DNA of 64,000 bases, taken from positions 62,001-126,000 of the forward strand of contig WQBJ01000010.1 in assembly GCA_013032095.1 (NCBI GenBank). The letters are read 5' to 3'. The notes beneath the pieces are model-generated. The model was not told the origin of the DNA. It ran no database searches and was given only the letters and a program-made list of their open reading frames with translations. Each line of letters starts with the position of its first letter. The stretch's first letter is position 1. The DNA is from Ruegeria atlantica. Lineage in GTDB: Bacteria > Pseudomonadota > Alphaproteobacteria > Rhodobacterales > Rhodobacteraceae. The translations under genes were made by a program, and so were the position numbers. Positions 57,253 through 64,000 of this stretch are shown in pieces.

Positions 57253-57720
57253 ATGACCGCCCAAACAGACCCGGCCGCCCGCAAAAAGGCCATTATTGAC
57301 CGACTGATGTCTCTGGAAGAGCAGGAATTGGCGACCGCGCAGGCGCATTACGATGCGTTTCTGAAGGATTCTCAGTTGGATGATCGCGAAGGGCACGACA
57401 AGGATGACATCGCCTCCTCGCGCGAGAATGCGGATCTGGCGGCAGCCTTTGATGCTCCGGTTCATGCGCATCACGCTAAGATCGACGTGATCGAAAATAC
57501 GGATTTCAGCGTTACTGATACCGTGCAGCCCGGCGCAGTGGTCAAGTTCAACAACCGGCGCTTTGTCGTTTGCGTGTCGACCACGCGGTTTGACGTGGAC
57601 GGCAAGACCTATATGGGTATTTCAACGCAAAGCCCGATCTATCTGGCCATGGTGGGCCTGCAAGAGGGCGATGTATTCACCCATAACGGCACCGAGTTCG
57701 AGGTTCAGGAAGTCTTGTAG
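57253..57720 (+). CDS. GreA/GreB-like two-domain protein of unknown function
   Basis: This 155-residue protein seems to have the layout of Gre factors. The N-terminal part (about residues 8-65) is a predicted long coiled coil, rich in Glu/Asp, with an acidic turn DDREGHDKDD near residues 43-52. The C-terminal part (about 92-155) resembles the GreA FKBP-like domain: VKFNNRRFVVCV, then GISTQSPIYLAMVGLQEGDV and EFEVQEVL. Gre factors and relatives insert a coiled coil into the RNA polymerase secondary channel, so a role in transcription is possible. This is a visual inference. Its 3' end overlaps pcs by 16 bases. Confidence 0.6.
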   Translation: MTAQTDPAARKKAIIDRLMSLEEQELATAQAHYDAFLKDSQLDDREGHDKDDIASSRENADLAAAFDAPVHAHHAKIDVIENTDFSVTDTVQPGAVVKFNNRRFVVCVSTTRFDVDGKTYMGISTQSPIYLAMVGLQEGDVFTHNGTEFEVQEVL

Positions 57721-58418
57721 TCCGCGCTTTTGCGCTGCGGAATGATCTGCTGCGCAATCCCTGCGAACACCAGGTACAGGCTGGTGACCACCAAGCCCCA
57801 ATGCGCCCAGCTTTCCGGATGGAAATCGACCCAGGCCGCCCAACCGGCAAAGAAAGTCCATGCGAACGCGATAGGCAACGAGACCGAGCGCCAACGCTCG
57901 GTCCGCACTGGATGAATGAATTTCAGCGGCAGGAACATCGCCAGCGACAGCAGCGACACCAGCAGCAGGATGAACCAGAAATTGGGCTCTAGCGCGAAGA
58001 CGACGATGACGAACATATTCCAGCATCCGGGGAACCCCGAGAAGGAATTGTCTTTTGTTTTCATGCGTGTGTCGGCGAAATACATTGCGCTGGCAAAGGT
58101 GATGACGATGATCGCGAACCATCCTGTCCAGCCGTCCATCAAACCGGATTTGAACAGAGCGAAGGCCGGAATGAACACGTAGGTCAGGTAGTCGATGATC
58201 AGATCCAGAAGCACCCCGTCGAACTCGGGCGCGTTCTTCTTGACGTGGTAGTGCCTAGCCAAGGGGCCGTCGATGCCATCCACAATGAACGAAACCACCA
58301 ACCACAGGTACATCAGGCTCCACTTTTCCTCGACTGCGGCAAGCATGGCCAGCATGGCAAAAACGGCGCCAGTGGCCGTGAAAAGATGAACGGAAAGTGC
58401 TTTGAATCTGAGTGTCAT
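57705..58418 (-). CDS. pcs: Phosphatidylcholine synthase
   Basis: Pcs makes phosphatidylcholine in one step from CDP-diacylglycerol and choline in the inner membrane. The 237-residue protein has several membrane segments and the Pcs-type CDP-alcohol motif: Asp50-Gly51, Ala54-Arg55, then 12 residues, Gly68, Asp72 and Asp76. The 12-residue spacer instead of 8 is typical of Pcs. The 3' end overlaps the convergent Gre-like gene by 16 bases. Confidence 0.93.
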   Translation of the reverse strand: MTLRFKALSVHLFTATGAVFAMLAMLAAVEEKWSLMYLWLVVSFIVDGIDGPLARHYHVKKNAPEFDGVLLDLIIDYLTYVFIPAFALFKSGLMDGWTGWFAIIVITFASAMYFADTRMKTKDNSFSGFPGCWNMFVIVVFALEPNFWFILLLVSLLSLAMFLPLKFIHPVRTERWRSVSLPIAFAWTFFAGWAAWVDFHPESWAHWGLVVTSLYLVFAGIAQQIIPQRKSADYKTS

Positions 58419-58503
58419 GCAGGTGTCATGGACGATGCGTTCAGCAGATGCAAACCAAAAGCCAAACTTCGGTGAATGCCTGACGTCACGATGCGGTGCG
58501 ACC

Positions 58504-59424
58504 TCAGGCTTTGGGATGGGCGCGGTTGTAGACCTCCATCAATCGCGCTGTATCTACGGCTGTGTAGGTCTGCGTGGTCGAAAGCGAAGCGTGCCCCAGA
58601 AGTTCCTGAATGGAGCGCAGGTCGCCCCCGGCGGACAGAAGATGGGTTGCAAAGCTGTGTCGCATCGCGTGCGGTGTGGCAGTCGCTGGCAGGCCAAGCT
58701 GCATGCGCGCCTTGGCCATTACCTCTTGAATTGCGCGCGGGTTCAGCGCGCCACCGCGTACACCGCGAAACAGGGCTTTGTCATTGGCCTGTGGGTGCGG
58801 GCAAAGCTGTAGGTAGCGGTCCACCGCAGTGCGGGCGGCGGGCAGGACGGGAACGATTCGTTCTTTGTCGCCTTTGCCGACGATGCGCAGGGTTTCAGGC
58901 AGCGGCACGTCTGCGCCGGTCAGAGAAAGCGCCTCGGAAATCCGCAGCCCGCAGCCGTAGAGCAGTGTGACCACGGCGACGTCGCGGGCCGAGACCCAAT
59001 CGCTGGTCGATTGCAATTCGACCGTTTCGATCATCGCACGTGCAGCGTCTTCAGCCAGCGGACGTGGCAGTTTCTTGGTGAATTTCGGCGCGCGGGTGGA
59101 CAGAACGGCGGTGGGCTCGAACCCTTCACGTTCAGACAGCCAACGATAGAAGCTTTTGACGGCCGAGAGTTTACGGGCCAGTGACCGAGCGCCGACACCA
59201 GACGCGCGCTGATCAGCCATCCACGCACGCATGTCCGAGACCGTGATCCGTGCGAGAGCGGCCAGCCCCTGCCGTTCGCTGTGGTGTATGGTCATGAAAG
59301 AAAGAAAATCGGTGACGTCGCCGCGATAGGCAGTCTGTGTGTTTTCGGATCGTCCGGCCAAAGCCCCCAGACTGTCCAGCCAATGCTGCAACGCATCGCG
59401 GCAAGCTGGGGAAATCAAGCTCAC
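58504..59424 (-). CDS. xerC: Tyrosine recombinase XerC
   Basis: XerC works with XerD at dif to resolve chromosome dimers. The 306-residue protein has an N-terminal SAM-like core-binding domain and the catalytic residues of the family: Arg in GCGLRISEAL, His-x-x-Arg in HAMRHSFATHLL, His in LLGHASLSTT and the nucleophilic Tyr in QTYTAV. It is full length, with GTG as start, and overlaps the DUF484 gene upstream by four bases, the usual pairing in proteobacteria. It is not part of a mobile element. Confidence 0.93.
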   Translation of the reverse strand: MSLISPACRDALQHWLDSLGALAGRSENTQTAYRGDVTDFLSFMTIHHSERQGLAALARITVSDMRAWMADQRASGVGARSLARKLSAVKSFYRWLSEREGFEPTAVLSTRAPKFTKKLPRPLAEDAARAMIETVELQSTSDWVSARDVAVVTLLYGCGLRISEALSLTGADVPLPETLRIVGKGDKERIVPVLPAARTAVDRYLQLCPHPQANDKALFRGVRGGALNPRAIQEVMAKARMQLGLPATATPHAMRHSFATHLLSAGGDLRSIQELLGHASLSTTQTYTAVDTARLMEVYNRAHPKA

Positions 59425-60128
59425 GACAGCCAGTGGCGCATCGAGCGTTCGAACACGCCTGCAAAGAAAGCGAGCAAATCCGTACCCAGTTGTGGGGTAA
59501 AGTGGTTCGCGTCTTTGGCGCCCATAACGATCATACCGGGCAGGCGGCCCTCACCCAGATTCAGCTTCAGACAGGCTTCTGATCGAAGCTGGCCAGCCAT
59601 GGGCCCGAATATTGTTGGATTAGGATGACGAACCGGCCGTAAAACGACTTCACGCGCGGGTCCGCCGCGGTCCTGGCTAAGATACGCGTCAATCGCACCT
59701 GGTTCGACCACGGTCAGCACACCGCCCAGTTTCTCGATGGTGTGATCTTCCTGTATGACGGTCGTTTCGAGAACCAGAGTGATGTAATCAACGCGTAGAA
59801 TCTCAGCCACTTCATTGCCAAGAGTGCGTAGAAAGTCTTCGAACTCAACCGGTTCCAGCAGGCGCAGGATAGCGCGGTGCACCTGATTTGTACCTGCGAG
59901 GTTTTCATAGGCCGCGGCGATGACGGAGCGGTGCGTGTCCTCGAGGCGATCCAGGCGCTCCTCAAGCCGTTGCATGGCGATGCCGCGCAGGTCGATGACG
60001 TTGTCACCGCGCGCCTGTTCGTTGGCGGTCACCAGCGCCTGCATCAGATCCTTGTCGTCCAGCACGGCGTCTGGTTCGGCCAGAATCGCGGCGCGGAGAT
60101 TATCCTTGAGTTTGGTGTTGCTGCTCAT
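59421..60128 (-). CDS. DUF484 family protein
   Basis: This 235-residue protein belongs to DUF484 (YigA-like), a GAF-like domain family of unknown function commonly encoded upstream of xerC. An N-terminal helical part, including RLEERLDRLEDTHRSVIAA, precedes the domain (about residues 85-225), which has GRLPGMIVMGAKDANHFTPQ near its end. Its stop overlaps the xerC GTG start, so translation is coupled. Confidence 0.85.
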   Translation of the reverse strand: MSSNTKLKDNLRAAILAEPDAVLDDKDLMQALVTANEQARGDNVIDLRGIAMQRLEERLDRLEDTHRSVIAAAYENLAGTNQVHRAILRLLEPVEFEDFLRTLGNEVAEILRVDYITLVLETTVIQEDHTIEKLGGVLTVVEPGAIDAYLSQDRGGPAREVVLRPVRHPNPTIFGPMAGQLRSEACLKLNLGEGRLPGMIVMGAKDANHFTPQLGTDLLAFFAGVFERSMRHWLS

Positions 60129-60325
60129 GTCCCGTCCGGTCTTTTTTTGTTGAGCGGCTTATAACACGGCATGCCGGATTTGCCTTGGGAAAAATGCAAG
60201 TAAAAGTGGATTTAACGTAAGGATGTGTCGGAAAGGCTCCCGCCTGCAATATCCTGATCAGTGGATCAGGTTTAGCAGTTGGGCGGGGCGCGACGCCTGA
60301 CGGCGCCGCGCGGTTGTACAAACTA

Positions 60326-60979
60326 TCAGAGGATTTTCTGACCTGTCTTAGCCCAGTCGGCCAAGAAGGTTTCCAAGCCTTTGTCGGTCAGCGGGTGATC
60401 CGCTAGTTTCTTGATCACGGCCGGAGGGGCGGTGATCACGTCGGCGCCGATGCGGGCGCTGTCGGTCACGTGGTTCACGGAACGGATCGAGGCAGCGAGG
60501 ATTTCAGTCTCGAACCCGTAATTGTCATAGACCTGACGGATATCGGCGATAAGGTCCATGCCGTCGAGATTGATGTCGTCCAGACGACCGATGAAGGGCG
60601 AGATGAAAGTGGCGCCTGCCTTGGCGGCCAGAATTGCCTGATTGGTCGAGAAGCAGAGGGTCACGTTGACCATTTGGCCTTCGTCGGTCAGGGTTTTACA
60701 GGCTTTCAGACCGGCCCAAGTCAGCGGTACTTTGACCGCGATATTCGGCGCGATCTTTGCCAGCTTGCGGCCTTCGGCGATCATGTCGTCGGCTTCGGTG
60801 GCGACAACTTCGGCCGAAACGGGGCCGTCAACCAGATCACAGATCTCTTTAGTCACTTCCAGAATGTCGCGACCGGATTTCAGGATTAGCGAGGGGTTGG
60901 TGGTCACACCGTCCACCATGCCCAGATCGTTCAGTTCTGCGATGGCGTCGATCTCGGCGGTGTCTACGAAGAATTTCAT
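60326..60979 (-). CDS. tal: Transaldolase (small, FSA-like subfamily)
   Basis: This 217-residue TIM-barrel aldolase is of the short transaldolase type. The Schiff-base lysine is Lys83 in AVKVPLT. The position that separates transaldolase from fructose-6-phosphate aldolase has Glu57 (SAEVVAT), which supports transaldolase in the pentose phosphate pathway. Phosphate-binding SIRSVNHV lies near the end. AAAGGA precedes the ATG by 9 bases. Confidence 0.92.
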   Translation of the reverse strand: MKFFVDTAEIDAIAELNDLGMVDGVTTNPSLILKSGRDILEVTKEICDLVDGPVSAEVVATEADDMIAEGRKLAKIAPNIAVKVPLTWAGLKACKTLTDEGQMVNVTLCFSTNQAILAAKAGATFISPFIGRLDDINLDGMDLIADIRQVYDNYGFETEILAASIRSVNHVTDSARIGADVITAPPAVIKKLADHPLTDKGLETFLADWAKTGQKIL

Positions 60980-61069
60980 GCTGGCAGTCCTTTGATGGGT
61001 TGGCCTTGGTCGCGGATGCCTTTACCTCAAAGAGACCCATGCTGAAACCCCCCGGCCCAAGGATATGCG

Positions 61070-63265
61070 GTGAGCACTCAGGAGTATTTTGACCACGGAG
61101 AGCTGGTGGCAGTGCTGACCACACAGCCTTTGGACCGGACGCTGGACTACAAGGCGCCCGAAGGTGGGTGTTTTTTGGGGGCGTTTGTCGAAGTGCCATT
61201 GGGTCCGCGCAAAGTGCTGGGTGTGGTTTGGGGGCCGGGGCAGGGTGGATTTGACCTAAGCAAGGCACGGTCTGTGATCCGGGTGCTTGAGGTCGCGCCA
61301 ATGCGCGAAGAGATGCGGGTGTTCTTGGGGAAGGTGGCCGATTACACGCTGACGCCGATGCCTGCCATGCTGCGGCTGGCAACGCGCGCGCCGGGGCTGG
61401 GCGACCCACCGTCGATGCGCAAGATCTACCGCCTTGGGGATGGCGAGCCAGACCGGATGACCGATGCGCGGGCGCGTGTGTTGGAGGTATTGCGGGACTA
61501 CGGCGGTTTGGCCTTTACGTTGAAGGAACTGGCCGAGCAGGCGGGCGTGACTTCGTCGGTCGTGAAAGGGCTGGTGAAACAGGGGGCGGTGCGGGAGGAG
61601 GACAGCCCCCGCGATCTGCCTTATCCGCATCTAGACCCGGACCTGCCGGGTAAATCGTTGACCGAGGATCAGGCGGCTGCGGTTGCGAATCTGCGAGCGG
61701 GTCAGCGAACGGGGGATTACGGCACGACGCTGCTGAAGGGCGTGACCGGGTCGGGCAAGACAGAGGTCTATCTGGAGGCAGTGGCCGAAACGTTGCGAAT
61801 GGGGCGGCAGGCATTGGTTCTGTTGCCCGAAATTGCCTTGACGGCGGAATTCCTGACGCGGGTCGAGGCGCGGTTTGGTGCGCGCCCAGCGGAGTGGCAT
61901 TCTGGTGCCACCATGACAGAACGCCGCCGGGTCTGGCGGATGGTTGGCCAGGGCGATGCGCAATTGGTCGTGGGGGCTCGGTCGGCTCTGTTCCTGCCGT
62001 TTCGCGATCTGGGGCTGGTTGTGGTCGATGAGGAGCACGACACCTCGTACAAACAGGAAGATGGTGTGCACTACAGCGCTCGCGACATGGCTGTGTTGCG
62101 CGCGGCCATCTGTGGCGCGCGGGTGGTTCTGGCCAGCGCCACGCCTTCGCTGGAGAGCTGGGCGAATGCCGAGGCGGGCAAGTATGAACGGCTCGACCTG
62201 ACCTCGCGTTTTGGCGCGGCGGTGCTGCCCGAGATGAAGCCCATCGACATGCGCGCTGAGCAGATGCAGCCGGGGACGTGGATTTCCCCGTCTCTGCGGC
62301 AGGCGGTGCGGCAGCGGATCGAACGCGGCGAGCAATCGCTGCTGTTCATCAATCGTCGTGGTTACGCGCCGGTGACGTTGTGCCGGGCGTGTGGCGAGCA
62401 AATCGCCTGTGATCATTGCGATGCGCGTATGGTGGAACACCGGTTCCTGAAACGCCTGATGTGTCACCAATGTGGTGAAACTAAACCGATGCCCGAGGCC
62501 TGTCCGTCCTGCGGGGTTGAGGGCAAGCTGGCTCCGGTAGGGCCGGGCATCGAACGGCTGGCGGAAGAGGCGGAAGCGACCTTTCCCGAGGCCAAGATCG
62601 CGATGCTGAGTTCTGATCTGTTCGGTTCGGCGCGCGCGTTGAAAGCCAAGATCGAGGAGATTGCCGAAGGGGATGCGGATATTGTCATCGGTACGCAGCT
62701 GGTTGCCAAGGGGCATAACTTTCCCAAACTGACTTTGGTTGGCGTTATCGACGCCGACCTCAGCTTGCATGGGGCCGACCTGCGCGCGGCCGAGCGGACG
62801 TTCCAGTTGATGCGGCAGGTCGCAGGCCGCGCTGGACGGGCGGACAAGCCGGGGCAAGCTTTGTTGCAGACCTTTCAACCGGAACACCCTGTTATCCGCG
62901 CCATTCTTTCGGGCGACGAAGAAGGTTTTTGGAAAGCCGAAGCCGCAGGGCGGCAGGCAGCGGGCGTGCCTCCCTACGGCCGCATGGCCGGGATCGTACT
63001 GTCCGGCCCAGAGGTGGGGCCGGTTTTTGACATTGGCAATGCAATGGCGCGAAACGATGCGCCTTTGCGCGAGATCGGCGCGCAGGTTTTCGGTCCTGCA
63101 CCAGCGCCCATTGCCCGCATTCGGGGCCGACACAGGGTGCGCCTGTTGGTGAAGGCTCCCAAAGGCGCGCCCATTCAGGACGCTATCGCTCGTTGGATTG
63201 CCCCTCTGCGCCTGAAAGGCGATACCCGCTTGACCGTCGATATCGATCCGCAGAGCTTTTACTGA
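61070..63265 (+). CDS. priA: Primosomal protein N' (replication restart helicase)
   Basis: PriA reloads the replisome at stalled forks. The 731-residue protein has an N-terminal DNA-binding domain, Walker A GVTGSGKTEVY, Walker B DEEHD, and a zinc-binding region with CRACGEQIACDHC and CHQCGETKPMPEACPSCG. GTG 61070 is the probable start. It is full length. Large antisense frames through it are shadows. Confidence 0.97.
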   Translation: MSTQEYFDHGELVAVLTTQPLDRTLDYKAPEGGCFLGAFVEVPLGPRKVLGVVWGPGQGGFDLSKARSVIRVLEVAPMREEMRVFLGKVADYTLTPMPAMLRLATRAPGLGDPPSMRKIYRLGDGEPDRMTDARARVLEVLRDYGGLAFTLKELAEQAGVTSSVVKGLVKQGAVREEDSPRDLPYPHLDPDLPGKSLTEDQAAAVANLRAGQRTGDYGTTLLKGVTGSGKTEVYLEAVAETLRMGRQALVLLPEIALTAEFLTRVEARFGARPAEWHSGATMTERRRVWRMVGQGDAQLVVGARSALFLPFRDLGLVVVDEEHDTSYKQEDGVHYSARDMAVLRAAICGARVVLASATPSLESWANAEAGKYERLDLTSRFGAAVLPEMKPIDMRAEQMQPGTWISPSLRQAVRQRIERGEQSLLFINRRGYAPVTLCRACGEQIACDHCDARMVEHRFLKRLMCHQCGETKPMPEACPSCGVEGKLAPVGPGIERLAEEAEATFPEAKIAMLSSDLFGSARALKAKIEEIAEGDADIVIGTQLVAKGHNFPKLTLVGVIDADLSLHGADLRAAERTFQLMRQVAGRAGRADKPGQALLQTFQPEHPVIRAILSGDEEGFWKAEAAGRQAAGVPPYGRMAGIVLSGPEVGPVFDIGNAMARNDAPLREIGAQVFGPAPAPIARIRGRHRVRLLVKAPKGAPIQDAIARWIAPLRLKGDTRLTVDIDPQSFY

Positions 63266-63338
63266 CTCTGCATCAGCGCAGAGCGGCTGTGCACCAACCC
63301 TCTCGCCAAACCGTCAAAATGGGCGTAGAGGGAGTCCC

Positions 63339-64000
63339 ATGCTGAAACCCATGCCGCTCTCCGAGGCGCAGAGCCTTCCGTTCTGGCGCCGCCCCATCAC
63401 GCTCTTGTTCATGATGGCGCTGACCATGCCCATCGCGTTCAACGGGTGGAGCGCGCTGCTGAACAATTTTGTCATCGAGGTGGCGAATTTCGACGGCGCA
63501 GATATTGGGCTTCTACATACAGTGCGCGAGATTCCGGGGTTTCTAGCCATTGGTGTGATCGCGGTGATCATTTTTATCCGCGAGCAGGTCTTGGCGATGA
63601 TCTCGCTGATGATGCTGGGCGTGGCAACGGCGGTGACGGCATGGTTCCCCAGCCTGGGTGGGTTGCTGTTTGTGACGTTGTTCAGTTCGATTGGCTTTCA
63701 CTACTACGAAACGGTCAACCAGTCGCTGCAACTGCAATGGCTGCCCAAGGATCGCGCGCCCCAGATTCTGGGGTGGCTGGTCGCTATGGGGTCGGCAGCG
63801 ACGGCGGTGGTATACGGCCTGATTGTGCTGACCTGGGACCGGTTCGATCTGTCCTACAACTTCGTTTTCATGGCTGCGGGTGGGGTGACAGCCCTGCTGG
63901 CATTGCTCTGCCTGTTCGCCTATCCGCAGTTCGATGCGCCCACGCCGCAGACTAAGAAATTGGTCCTGCGCAAACGCTATTGGCTGTACTACGCGTTGCA
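63339..64000 (+). CDS. MFS transporter, 3' end cut by window
   Basis: The frame starts at ATG 63339 (GGGAG 4 bases upstream) with MLKPMPLSEAQSLPFWRR and stays open to the window end, giving about 220 residues. It shows at least six hydrophobic segments, one containing FNGWSALLNNFVIEV, and looks like the first half of a major facilitator superfamily protein. The second half is outside the window and the substrate is unknown. It does not appear as a complete frame because it has no stop here. Confidence 0.7.
   Translation, partial: MLKPMPLSEAQSLPFWRRPITLLFMMALTMPIAFNGWSALLNNFVIEVANFDGADIGLLHTVREIPGFLAIGVIAVIIFIREQVLAMISLMMLGVATAVTAWFPSLGGLLFVTLFSSIGFHYYETVNQSLQLQWLPKDRAPQILGWLVAMGSAATAVVYGLIVLTWDRFDLSYNFVFMAAGGVTALLALLCLFAYPQFDAPTPQTKKLVLRKRYWLYYAL

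Noticed and set aside
58504-59424. A tyrosine recombinase as a sign of a mobile element.
   Set aside because: Length, motif set and its overlap with the DUF484 gene mark it as chromosomal XerC; no attachment repeats or phage genes flank it.
60253-60270. A 7-base-pair hairpin (CCTGATC / GATCAGG) between transaldolase and DUF484.
   Set aside because: There is no T tract on either strand and it lies over 50 bases from the transaldolase stop, so a terminator call is not supported.
61631-63133. A 500-residue minus-strand frame inside priA.
   Set aside because: It overlaps the PriA helicase domain exactly in antisense and has no protein family signature.

Overview
This window looks like a chromosomal segment from a marine alphaproteobacterium of the Rhodobacterales (Roseobacter group, Ruegeria-like). 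The indications are a SAM/SAH riboswitch ahead of metK (a class described from Rhodobacterales), a one-step phosphatidylcholine synthase, the aroA-cmk-rpsA-ihfB block, the xerC/DUF484 pair and the general protein style. The assignment rests on recognition, not on a database search. No rRNA, tRNA, CRISPR array, prophage or insertion sequence was seen.

Layout. 1-5.8 kb: phoH (cut by the window edge), ybeY, corC, lnt, then riboswitch-metK and trmB (RNA and envelope maintenance, one-carbon metabolism). 5.9-14.7 kb: an amidohydrolase, then aroA-cmk, a 3-kb interruption (YHS protein, secreted unknown, sulfatase), then rpsA, ihfB and lapA. 14.7-23.4 kb: trpF, a small unknown and trpB on +; then a minus-strand run with a frameshifted ABM-type monooxygenase, DUF2237, a serine hydrolase, pth, rplY, lldD, trpA and a PagL-like lipid A deacylase. 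23.5-32.2 kb: ychF, a secreted SnoaL-like protein, and a LysR regulator next to a NAD-linked molybdenum formate dehydrogenase (a gamma-beta fusion plus the alpha subunit), followed by a cyclase and a thioesterase.

32.2-43.5 kb: tamB/tamA (outer-membrane assembly), then what looks like a decaying purine/ureide catabolism locus. It has an internally deleted uraH remnant, an intact puuE-uraD fusion, an extra GAPDH, small secreted proteins, a C-terminal stub of (S)-ureidoglycine aminohydrolase and a GhrA-like dehydrogenase. 43.6-53.6 kb: a thioesterase, a DUF1007/NicO metal transport pair (ZevAB-like), truA, the YcjX-GNAT-YcjF set, a VIT1-type transporter and a giant DUF2339 membrane protein. 53.7-64 kb: ileS, an alkyltransferase, a GreA-like small protein, pcs, xerC, DUF484, transaldolase, priA and the start of an MFS transporter (cut by the window end).

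Most of the window is housekeeping. The most informative parts are the three broken genes (ABM monooxygenase, uraH, ureidoglycine aminohydrolase), none of which is visible as an ordinary full-length reading frame, the riboswitch, and the uncharacterised Gre-like protein. I found no clear previously undescribed multi-gene system.
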